A stretch of 8,776 bases of DNA from Fibrobacter sp. UBA1765 (lineage in GTDB: Bacteria; Fibrobacterota; Fibrobacteria; Fibrobacterales; Fibrobacteraceae), in the NCBI GenBank assembly GCA_002314675.1, contig DCGZ01000014.1, positions 1-8,776 on the forward strand. Direction: 5' to 3'. Below, in pieces: positions 1-5,957 of the stretch. Made by a program: the position numbers and the translations under genes. The notes below the pieces were generated by a model. It ran no database searches. It was not told where the DNA came from and worked only from the letters and a program-made list of their open reading frames with translations. The first letter of the stretch is position 1. Every line of letters starts with the position of its first letter.

Positions 1-287
1 CACATGTTGATGATGCCTCGATTTTCGCCACTTTTTATTTCAGACGGAGATATTACTTTATAATAAACAGATTTTACGCCATTAGATTTGAGCACAACAT
101 TATCAAAAGCCGTTCCTGCAATTTCGTAAAAAGAATCAACAACGTTCGAAAGTAAAGTTGATTTTCCACTACCATTTCCACCAACAAGTATTAGAGGTTT
201 TGGCATACCTTCTTCATTGAAAGACGGCGTGATATCTACTTTTTCAATTGGGCCAACATTTTCGCTGAAAATTCTTTTTAAATACAT
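1..287 (-). CDS. AAA family ATPase associated with a type I RM locus, N-terminal part
   Basis: This is a partial gene: it starts inside the window and runs off the left edge, so about 95 codons are visible. I read it by hand from the minus strand; it begins MYLKRIFSENVGPIEKVDI. A perfect Walker A motif, GGNGSGKST, lies at about residues 42-50, following a strand ending PLILV. This is the layout of SMC/RecF-like AAA_15/AAA_21 ATPases, where an N-terminal strand pair precedes the P-loop. The ATG follows the hsdS stop by only 2 nt (TAATTATG), and a GGAGG Shine-Dalgarno at 297-301 sits inside the hsdS end, so the two are probably translationally coupled. Such ATPases are known as accessory genes inside type I restriction operons, where their role is poorly defined. 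The Walker B, signature and any C-terminal nuclease domain lie outside the window, so no finer family can be given. Confidence 0.8.
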   Translation of the reverse strand, partial: MYLKRIFSENVGPIEKVDITPSFNEEGMPKPLILVGGNGSGKSTLLSNVVDSFYEIAGTAFDNVVLKSNGVKSVYYKVISPSEIKSGENRGIINM

Positions 288-289
288 AA

Positions 290-1441
290 TTACAAGCCTC
301 CTTCGAAGGCTTTTTTGAGGATGCTTTGACGCATTACGTCTGCTTGAGACAAGGCTTCGCTTACTGTTTTTTCAATGTTATCACAAACCGATAAACGAGA
401 TTCTATTTGACTAACGATTTTTTTCTGTTCATCAAGAGAGCAAATTGGAACATGTAATTGTTTAATTTGCGTCGTGTTTACTCTTGGTCTCGTTGCGCCA
501 TGAATTTGATGTTCTAAGTCCATACAGGCTTTACGTGATAAGAGATAGTACATAACATACTCTCTTGTTACACTCTCTAGTTTTAAGCGAATACCGATGC
601 AATCGGCTTTATTTACAGCATAATTTATATAACTAGGCATTTGGCAAACTTTTATAGAATCTGATATAAAAGTTGACATTATTAAATCTGACGGATATAC
701 AGTATGACTCTTTATCGTTTCATATTTTTCTTCAGAAACGAAAGATTGCTTGCTATCATCAAACCATCCTTCTTTTAGATTTTCAAGTCTGACAACACGA
801 ATACCTTCACTTATGTAATCAATGCTTTTTAAATTTGATCCAAAAGGACCATCAAAAATGCGTTCAGCAAGTTCTGCTAGTTTGATTTTATGTTCAATGG
901 ATCCAAAAGCATCCTTCAAAACGGATTGGCGATAAACGGCAAGTTGTTCTTTGGTCTTTTTGAGTGTTTCAACAGCGCTATCTAATTCAGAGAATAGTTC
1001 CTCAATCCGATTTACAATCCGTTCCTGTTCTTCCAAAGACATTTCTGGAACTTCAATATTTTTTACAACATCTTGGGTAATTGCTTTAAAAGTTGTTCCA
1101 GTACCTTTTTCGGAAAGAAATTTCTCAATATAGCGAAAAAAATACAACAAAAATTTAAGATGTAAAATGGATGGATTAGGGCGAATTGCCGACAAACCCC
1201 GACCAATACAAACTCTTGAAGGAGCTAAATTTGTTGGACCTATAGGAGCTCGAACAGAAAGCAAAATGTCATTTTTCTCGGCAATTTTTTTAGGCTGAGA
1301 GCAAAAGTTTTTTATAGTGGGATACAAACCACCAAATTCAGCTTTTCCTTGAAAAAAAGGCAAGCCATTTCCATCTATATTGTAAGTACTTGATTCTGGC
1401 GATTGACCAGCAATAATCGTACAACATTCTTTTAATTTCAT
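290..1441 (-). CDS. hsdS: Type I restriction-modification specificity subunit HsdS
   Basis: HsdS is the DNA-recognition subunit that joins HsdM (methylase) and HsdR (translocase) and reads a bipartite target. The 383-residue product shows the classic two-repeat layout. Target-recognition domain 1 covers about residues 1-145 and includes GLPFFQGKAEFGGLYP. A central conserved helix follows at about 140-180 (LEEQERIVNRIEELFSEL, ending QSVLKDAF). Target-recognition domain 2 covers about 185-335 (FDGPFGSNL, then GATRPRVNTTQI). The C-terminal helix repeats the central one (LDEQKKIVSQIESRL, ending RQSILKKAFEGGL). Length is normal for the family. I chose the ATG at 1441; an in-frame GTG at 1450 would add three residues, and neither has a clear Shine-Dalgarno. 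It lies 18 nt after the hsdR remnant stop and 2 nt before the ATPase start. The sequence is markedly AT-rich compared with genes to the right, suggesting transfer. The gene appears intact; function depends on an hsdM not seen here. Confidence 0.93.
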   Translation of the reverse strand: MKLKECCTIIAGQSPESSTYNIDGNGLPFFQGKAEFGGLYPTIKNFCSQPKKIAEKNDILLSVRAPIGPTNLAPSRVCIGRGLSAIRPNPSILHLKFLLYFFRYIEKFLSEKGTGTTFKAITQDVVKNIEVPEMSLEEQERIVNRIEELFSELDSAVETLKKTKEQLAVYRQSVLKDAFGSIEHKIKLAELAERIFDGPFGSNLKSIDYISEGIRVVRLENLKEGWFDDSKQSFVSEEKYETIKSHTVYPSDLIMSTFISDSIKVCQMPSYINYAVNKADCIGIRLKLESVTREYVMYYLLSRKACMDLEHQIHGATRPRVNTTQIKQLHVPICSLDEQKKIVSQIESRLSVCDNIEKTVSEALSQADVMRQSILKKAFEGGL

Positions 1442-1459
1442 AAATAACACTAATTTGCT

Positions 1460-1865
1460 TTAAGCCACCAAATCAATACTCATTTCGTACAAAATGGCTT
1501 CGTAATCATCGCCGAACAATTCAAAGAACTTGCCTAAGCCACCCAGGCCGTCAAAGGGATTGTAGTCCATATCTCTAGGTTCAACATATAATGGTTCACT
1601 TAAAGGTGCTATTGGCATAACGAGCAGACTGCGTTTCTACAGATGTTATGAACTCGCCAGCCTCTTCACGTTTTGCCTCAATAACGCCCACAGGGATTCC
1701 GTCAACAAAAAGAGCGTAATCAACAGGTCCGGAACTTGTAGGAAATTCCCTTACGGCAACGCCAAGAGACGCCATAAGATTAACCTCTTTGACATCTTGA
1801 ATAACCCAGCCCGACTGGGCCAGTTTTCTATCTATTTCTTCGCGTGCTTTTGCTTCGGGAGTCAT
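1460..1865 (-). pseudogene. hsdR: Type I restriction subunit HsdR, internally deleted remnant
   Basis: HsdR normally is an ~800-1100-residue nuclease-translocase. Here only both ends remain. The first frame (1596-1865) encodes 89 residues beginning MTPEAKAREEIDRKLAQSGW, the family's N-terminal nuclease domain. It keeps the PD-(D/E)XK residues D49 (GPVDY) and E63/K65 (VIEAKRE), plus the QxxxY motif (Q79-Y83), and then hits TGA. In another frame (open from about 1636 to the TAA at 1460) runs the expected HsdR C-terminal tail: DYNPFDGLGGLGKFFELFG, then DDYEAILYEMSIDLVA. The helicase motifs (DEAD-like ATPase) are absent. The simplest reading is one large out-of-frame internal deletion with its junction near 1580-1620. 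A TATATT element only 6 nt upstream of the ATG could give a near-leaderless transcript. A translated 89-residue nuclease fragment is possible but unlikely to restrict DNA without the motor. A chimera of two different hsdR genes is the alternative. Confidence 0.85.
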
Positions 1866-1870
1866 ATTCT

Positions 1871-1877
1871 AAATATA
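1871..1877 (-). promoter_or_regulatory. Candidate -10 element of the hsdR operon
   Basis: TATATTT on the minus strand ends 5 nt before the hsdR ATG. It matches the -10-like elements in front of the DUF4143 gene and patB in this window. With normal -10 to start-site spacing, transcription would begin almost at the ATG, implying a leaderless or very short-leader mRNA, which fits the absence of a Shine-Dalgarno there. No -35 was recognised. Confidence 0.4.
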
Positions 1878-2049
1878 AGATAAATGGGGCGTTAGAAATT
1901 GTCATTTACAGGGACAGCTCGCTTTTTCCGCGTTAGGGATGGAAGTGGCAAAGCCATTCGGACTCGCGCGGCGCTTGATTTGTGATGTTATTTGGAGCGC
2001 GAGGCTGAACGGACGGGGAGCGGAGCGAGCCGATAACGCGACAGCCCGA

Positions 2050-2120
2050 CCCCGGCCTGTCATGAGCGAGCCCAGTGCTGGATTGCCACGCTTCGCTCGC
2101 AATGACACGAAGGGCCGGGG
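2050..2120. repeat. GC-rich palindromic repeat-like element (REP/MITE type)
   Basis: The outer arms are CCCCGGCC (2050-2057) and GGCCGGGG (2113-2120). Inside these come TGTCAT (2058-2063) facing ATGACA (2102-2107), and GCGAGC (2066-2071) facing GCTCGC (2095-2100). A single strand can thus fold into a long imperfect hairpin of ~71 nt with a small bulge (CGAAG) on one side. The core wording GGATTGCCACGCTTCGCTCG followed by CAATGACA resembles a palindromic dispersed repeat that recurs between genes in many bacterial genomes, often mis-annotated as short ORFs. That it is multicopy here is inference; only one copy is in the window. Confidence 0.55.
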
Positions 2121-2149
2121 AAACGCCCAATGCACCACGCCAAAATCTA

Positions 2150-2165
2150 AAACAACTCGTTGTTT
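2150..2165. promoter_or_regulatory. Palindromic operator-like site, copy 1
   Basis: AAACAACTCGTTGTTT is a perfect 7-bp inverted repeat around a TC centre. It is identical to the copy at 2183-2198, centred 33 bp away (about three helical turns). It lies upstream of the DUF4143 ATPase. The symmetry suggests a dimeric regulator; no regulator gene is visible. Confidence 0.45.
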
Positions 2166-2182
2166 GACAAGATTTTCTCACA

Positions 2183-2198
2183 AAACAACTCGTTGTTT
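2183..2198. promoter_or_regulatory. Palindromic operator-like site, copy 2
   Basis: This second identical copy of AAACAACTCGTTGTTT covers the position where the -35 of the candidate promoter at 2211 would lie. The identity extends one base on each side (2149-2166 and 2182-2199), so the direct repeat is 18 bp long. Occupancy here would be expected to affect transcription of the downstream ATPase; that is inference. Confidence 0.45.
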
Positions 2199-2210
2199 GT
2201 CTATTTTTTG

Positions 2211-2217
2211 TATATTT
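2211..2217 (+). promoter_or_regulatory. Candidate -10 element for the DUF4143 ATPase
   Basis: TATATTT lies 46 nt before the ATG and follows a T-rich run. No good -35 hexamer stands 16-18 nt upstream; that position is occupied by palindrome copy 2, as expected for a regulated promoter. Confidence 0.4.
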
Positions 2218-2262
2218 TAACCCAGAAATGTCGGTTTTGGCGGATTTTCAACGAGGGACTTT

Positions 2263-3603
2263 ATGAAACGAAAAATCAGTGACTTTCTTAGGAAATGGCA
2301 TTCAGAAAAGAAGAGGAAGCCTCTCATTGTGCGCGGTGCCCGTCAGGTCGGCAAGACATGGCTTGTCCGGAATCTCGCTGCAGAGTTCCAGCTGAACCTG
2401 GTAGAAATCAACGCTGAAAAAGATAACGAGCTTGTTGAAATTTTTCGAAATACAAACGTGAAGGAAGGCTTTCGCCAGCTTGAAATCTATTTAGGGAAAA
2501 AGCTGGATCCCGCCAAAACGCTGCTGTTCTTTGACGAAGTCCAGGCGGCTTCGTTCATCATTCCGAACTTGCGTTGGTTCTTCGAAGATTTTCCAGAACT
2601 CGCCGTAATTGCAACAGGTTCCCTTCTGGACTTTGTGCTGGAAGATCACGATTTCAGCATGCCGGTTGGGCGCGTCAGTTACTGCTACGCGGAACCGATG
2701 TCCTTTGTAGAATTCCTTTGGGCAAACGGTGACGAAATGCTGGCGGACGAAATGAGAAACGCCCTAAGCACACACGAAATTGCCCAGCCACTTCATTCCA
2801 GGTTGACCAACCGATTTTACGAATACATGGTGGTAGGCGGTCTCCCCGCCGTTGTTGACGCATGGATCGAAAATCACGATGATTCGGAACGTCACCGTCT
2901 GCAAAACGACATCATCCAAAACTACAATGACGACTTTAACAAGTACCGCAAGCGAATCAATGTAGAACCGCTTCGAGGAACCTGGCAGAGCGTGGCTGCT
3001 CAGCTCGGCGGACGCTTTATGTACAGCCACATTGATGCAAGCGCCAATCAATCCACGCTAAAAGAATGCTTAAATCTTTTAACGCTTTCGAGGCTTTGCA
3101 CCAAGGTAAAGCATACCGCGGCAAACGGAATCCCGCTTGGAGCAGAAGCAAAGGACGATATTTTCAAATGCGTCTTTATTGACACAGGCCTAGCCCTTTG
3201 CACATTGGGCCTTCGCCCCATTACCTCAAAAAATTTTGAGGACGTCTTGTGGGCGAACAAAGGTGCCATCGCCGAACAGACGGTCGGATATTTGTTGAAG
3301 GCAGGAACATCGCCTTTGAGATCGGAACTATTCTACTGGCAACAGCTGGGTTCGAGCAACGCAGAAATCGACTACCTCATTCAGGACAACGGAACAATCA
3401 TTCCCATCGAAGTCAAGGCCGGCAAAAGCGGTTCCATGAAATCCCTACACCAGTTCATGTTTGCAAAACAGCTCAAGCGGGCGATTAGATTTGATTCCAA
3501 CGCACCGTCTTTGCAGGAGGTTTCCGTAAAAACGCCAAAGGGCGACCGCGTAGAATACACCCTTTACAATTACCCGCTGTACATGGCAGAACTTGTAGTG
3601 TAA
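2263..3603 (+). CDS. AAA_14 / DUF4143 family ATP-binding protein
   Basis: The 446-residue protein belongs to the widespread AAA_14-DUF4143 ATPases, whose cellular role is not established. Visible parts, in order: Walker A GARQVGKT (residues 25-32), Walker B LLFFDEVQ (87-94), a sensor-like ATGSLLDF (117-124), and the family motif PVGRVSYCYAEPMSF with its arginine at 137. The DUF4143 region follows at about 210-400. Near the end comes a restriction-endonuclease-like signature, AEIDYLI (D370) followed by IPIEVKAGKSG (E383, K385), as usual for DUF4143. Length is typical and nothing is missing. The start is set by GAGGGA at 2253-2258, 4 nt before the ATG. Two identical palindromes and a TATATTT element precede it. 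It stands alone, divergent from the hsd remnant and convergent with the PhoU-like ORF. Family members occur in many copies in some genomes and are sometimes grouped with mobile or defence genes; a defence role here would be speculation. Confidence 0.9.
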   Translation: MKRKISDFLRKWHSEKKRKPLIVRGARQVGKTWLVRNLAAEFQLNLVEINAEKDNELVEIFRNTNVKEGFRQLEIYLGKKLDPAKTLLFFDEVQAASFIIPNLRWFFEDFPELAVIATGSLLDFVLEDHDFSMPVGRVSYCYAEPMSFVEFLWANGDEMLADEMRNALSTHEIAQPLHSRLTNRFYEYMVVGGLPAVVDAWIENHDDSERHRLQNDIIQNYNDDFNKYRKRINVEPLRGTWQSVAAQLGGRFMYSHIDASANQSTLKECLNLLTLSRLCTKVKHTAANGIPLGAEAKDDIFKCVFIDTGLALCTLGLRPITSKNFEDVLWANKGAIAEQTVGYLLKAGTSPLRSELFYWQQLGSSNAEIDYLIQDNGTIIPIEVKAGKSGSMKSLHQFMFAKQLKRAIRFDSNAPSLQEVSVKTPKGDRVEYTLYNYPLYMAELVV

Positions 3604-3660
3604 CTGAGCCTGAATGAGTTCACAGACAGTAAAGAGTTTGTAAAGGGGATTTTGTTTTTT

Positions 3661-4404
3661 TTACTTAGCTTCTCGTTTCGTCAAGAACTTTAGACTTGCC
3701 TTCACAAAAGAAGCTACGGAATCAAGCACTGCTCTGGATTCATAAAGAATCGTGAGGTACAAAAGTACGCTTCTCACTCCAGCAGAATCCACCTTCGGAT
3801 TTTCGTTGAGCATTTGATTCTTGCGTTCCTCAATGATTCTTAAACCAAGTTCCATCAAGCTGCCACGAACACTTTCGTAATGTTCAAAAGAAAGATTGTT
3901 TACCATATTGGAAGCTTCTTCCATAACTTTCTGCACATCTTCGGCAAAGCGCAACAAGACTTTGCGTTGCCCCATAGAAAGCGGCGAGAAGTTGTTATCT
4001 ACATGGCTCTTGCAAGGGCTGCTGATCTGCTGTAAGCTAAAGAGCATATCGCCCATAAAGTCATTTGCCTGGTAAAGGAAGAAGTTCTTGTTCACCATGT
4101 CTTCCTTGGCAAGCAATTCCGTACAGAAAGATCCATGGCGGCGATTGCGTTCAATGTGCTTTTTCAAGATTTTGATTTGCTTGTGTGCAGAACGGAGACC
4201 GTTCAAATCTTCACGAAGGAAACTGGTGATGATTTTCTTGTAGCATTCTGCGCTCCAGTTCATAACTTCGGACCATTCTACGCGGCTATATTCCTGAATA
4301 AGCGGGTACTTGGGAGTATTCGGGCTTGCCGTGAGAATTTTTTCAAAACGTTCAGAAGTCTTATCCTTCTTGTTTTCACGAATCTTCAAATTGGAGCGAA
4401 CCAA
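3661..4404 (-). CDS. PhoU-like helical domain, detached C-terminal half of a PiT transporter
   Basis: The ~247-residue ORF is almost wholly helical and charged, with no membrane segment. Its stretch FCTELLAKEDMVNKNFFLYQ, followed after a short gap by SHVDNNFSPLSMGQRKVL, matches the cytoplasmic PhoU-like tail carried by long (~740-residue) PiT phosphate transporters of Bacteroidota and relatives. It overlaps the end of the transporter ORF by 19 nt in the -1 frame and has no convincing start: only TTG codons (4404, or 4389 forming a TTGA overlap with the transporter stop) and no Shine-Dalgarno; the first ATG is at codon 48. I therefore read it as the severed tail of the neighbouring pit gene rather than an independent gene. 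Translation by reinitiation at the TTGA overlap remains possible. If made, it could still regulate transport in trans. Family assignment is fairly secure, expression is not. Confidence 0.7.
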   Translation of the reverse strand: MVRSNLKIRENKKDKTSERFEKILTASPNTPKYPLIQEYSRVEWSEVMNWSAECYKKIITSFLREDLNGLRSAHKQIKILKKHIERNRRHGSFCTELLAKEDMVNKNFFLYQANDFMGDMLFSLQQISSPCKSHVDNNFSPLSMGQRKVLLRFAEDVQKVMEEASNMVNNLSFEHYESVRGSLMELGLRIIEERKNQMLNENPKVDSAGVRSVLLYLTILYESRAVLDSVASFVKASLKFLTKREAK

Positions 4405-5801
4405 CCACCAATTACCGAGAGAACGCCAGTAATGCGGTACACAGCTGATTCGCGGCTCCAGGCACGGTCTGCAAGGCTAGAGCCCATTGCCACCATGAAT
4501 GTAACATAAGTTGTAGAAAGTGGAAGCTTCAACGAAGTTCCAAGAGCAATCAAGGAGCTTGCAAGCATCAGGTTCACGCTAGCGCGCAACAAGTCAAAGG
4601 CGGCATCGTTTTCTTCCAAAGAAATTTTGCGAGTGTCAAAGCGCTTATCCATAGCCTTCAACATTTTTTCTGGCAAATGAGATGTAATGGCATAGCCAAT
4701 AGCACGGCTGCCACGAACCATAGCGCGAGCTACAGGATTTGCACCGAAAAATTCTTCAGAAGAATTCTGGGAAGCAAGGCCAACGGAAGTTTTCAAAACG
4801 TTCTGAGATTTCTTGGAAAGTACTAGAGCAAGCACCATTACAATCCCAGCAATGAGCAGCAAATACCACTGGCCCGGTTCAGACTGCATTAATACCCCCA
4901 TAATGTAAGTATCTGGAGAACCACCATCTGCCATCAAATGCTGCAAAGAAGAAAGGCCTGTCAGCGGAACGCCCACGAAGTTCACAAGGTCATTTCCAGC
5001 AAACGCAAGAGCCAAGGAGAAAGTACCAAAGCCGATAATTACCTTCAGCACATTCACGCCCACAGCGTGAAGAATATGCGAAATAACAAAGAAGGCTCCA
5101 AACATTCCAAGCAAAAGCATGATTTCGTGATCGGCAATGAACTGCTTGTATTCTGGGCCCACAAAGCTCATGTTTTTGAGACCCTTAATCAAAATGAAGT
5201 AGAAAATAGATGTAAGGGAAAGTCCACCGAAAACGCCAATGAAATATTTCAAATTCTTTTTATAGCCGAAGGTAAATATCAAGCGCGCCAAATATTGCAC
5301 AACCGTACCCACGGTAAATGCAATGGCAACAGAAACGAAAATGCCCATGATCACAGACAGGGCCTTGCTGGTGTTGATCAGTTCTCCAAGAACCAGGGAA
5401 TCGTTACCCGCAATCTTGATGCAAGCCACGGCTACAGAAGCTCCAAGCAATTCAAAGACCATGGACACCGTGGTAGAAGTCGGCATGCCAAGAGAATTGA
5501 AGAAATCTAGAAGGATTACGTCTGTAAGCATGACCGCGGCAAAAATGCTCATGAGCTCAGCGAATGTGTAATACTCCGGCATGAAAATGCCATGACGAGC
5601 TATATCCATCATGCCGTTTGAAAATGTTGTACCGCAAAAAACACCCACCGCTGCAAAAAACAAAAGCGTCTTGAATTTAAACGCCTTGCTGCCCACCGCA
5701 GAATTCAAAAAATTCACCGCATCGTTAGACACGCCAACGAACAAGTCAAATATTGCCAGCAACAAAAGCATAGCAACAAGGATGATATAAAACGAAATCA
5801 T
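4386..5801 (-). CDS. pit: PiT-family inorganic phosphate transporter, membrane part
   Basis: The 471-residue inner-membrane protein would carry phosphate in symport with protons or sodium. Both inverted PiT repeats are visible: SNDAVNFLNSAVGSKA (residues 25-40) and AGNDLVNFVGVPL (268-280) carry the family's ND-xxN signature. The paired loops GMPTSTTVS (105-113) and LPLSTTYVTFMVAMGSSLAD (426-445) supply the second conserved motif. About nine to ten hydrophobic segments precede the abrupt end ...VIGGWFAPI. Long homologs continue with a further membrane hairpin and a PhoU-like tail; here that tail is in the next ORF in another frame. An upstream ATG at 5861 would add 20 residues, but the ATG at 5801 has AGAGG 5 nt ahead and starts as homologs do. 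Four TTTACA repeats upstream (5894-5931) suggest phosphate-starvation control. Whether the shortened protein transports is unknown. Confidence 0.85.
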   Translation of the reverse strand: MISFYIILVAMLLLLAIFDLFVGVSNDAVNFLNSAVGSKAFKFKTLLFFAAVGVFCGTTFSNGMMDIARHGIFMPEYYTFAELMSIFAAVMLTDVILLDFFNSLGMPTSTTVSMVFELLGASVAVACIKIAGNDSLVLGELINTSKALSVIMGIFVSVAIAFTVGTVVQYLARLIFTFGYKKNLKYFIGVFGGLSLTSIFYFILIKGLKNMSFVGPEYKQFIADHEIMLLLGMFGAFFVISHILHAVGVNVLKVIIGFGTFSLALAFAGNDLVNFVGVPLTGLSSLQHLMADGGSPDTYIMGVLMQSEPGQWYLLLIAGIVMVLALVLSKKSQNVLKTSVGLASQNSSEEFFGANPVARAMVRGSRAIGYAITSHLPEKMLKAMDKRFDTRKISLEENDAAFDLLRASVNLMLASSLIALGTSLKLPLSTTYVTFMVAMGSSLADRAWSRESAVYRITGVLSVIGGWFAPI

Positions 5802-5806
5802 ACAAA

Positions 5807-5811
5807 CCTCT
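5807..5811 (-). promoter_or_regulatory. Shine-Dalgarno deciding the pit start
   Basis: AGAGG on the minus strand lies 5 nt before the ATG at 5801. The alternative in-frame ATG at 5861 has no comparable site, so the shorter product is preferred. Confidence 0.65.
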
Positions 5812-5893
5812 ACAAGTTTGCCCGTAAAGTAAAAAGACCCTGCAGTAAACCACAAGGCCATTTTAGAGGTGTTTGCGAAGCTTTTATTTTCGT

Positions 5894-5931
5894 TTTACAA
5901 GGATTTTACAGGACTTTACACAGATTTTACT
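5894..5931. promoter_or_regulatory. Pho-box-like array of four phased TTTACA repeats
   Basis: TTTACA occurs at 5894, 5905 and 5915, and TTTACT at 5926, giving steps of 11, 10 and 11 bp, i.e. one per helical turn. On the pit coding strand the units read TGTAAA. Known response-regulator sites of the PhoB/PhoP type are direct repeats with ~11-bp period (TGTCA-type in Escherichia coli, TTAACA-type in Bacillus). The array lies 93 nt before the start of a phosphate transporter and after the patB stop, where an activator site for pit would be expected. Assignment to a PhoB/PhoP homolog is inference. Confidence 0.6.
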
Positions 5932-5957
5932 TTAAACTCTTTTCATTATTTAAACAT

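Larger units (their letters stand above)
1866..2262. other. Intergenic region of ~400 bp, no convincing gene
   Basis: This divergent spacer separates the hsd remnant operon (minus) from the DUF4143 ATPase (plus). Several short open frames cross it, but they run through palindromic, GC-rich repeat-like sequence, have no Shine-Dalgarno and show no recognisable protein family, so I call none of them. The stretch from about 1884 to 2131 is clearly GC-richer than the AT-rich hsd genes. It is loosely bounded by the inverted ends ATGGGGCGTT (1884-1893) and AACGCCCAAT (2122-2131; 9 of 10 bases complementary). No target-site duplication is obvious. The right end, 2149-2220, is AT-rich and carries two palindromes and a -10-like element. 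Confidence 0.6.

Noticed and set aside
290..1441. Phase-variable, invertible hsdS
   Set aside because: No inverted repeat pair, second hsdS copy or recombinase gene is visible in the window.
1939..2220. Short overlapping ORFs of 78-93 codons on both strands in the hsdR-ATPase spacer
   Set aside because: They translate palindromic repeat-like DNA, lack Shine-Dalgarno sites, and mirror each other on both strands, as expected of a repeat rather than a gene.
3604..3660. Possible bidirectional terminator between the convergent DUF4143 and PhoU-like ORFs
   Set aside because: There is a T-run at 3653-3661, but I could not find a convincing GC-rich hairpin before it on either strand.
4380..4410. 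Programmed -1 frameshift joining the two pit halves
   Set aside because: The overlap lacks an X XXY YYZ slippery heptamer, and homolog length implies missing coding sequence, so a deletion explains it better.
4938..5510. A 190-codon plus-strand ORF inside pit
   Set aside because: It is the complement of conserved PiT membrane segments; its composition (rich in His, Lys, Gln, Asn) is typical of an antisense shadow.
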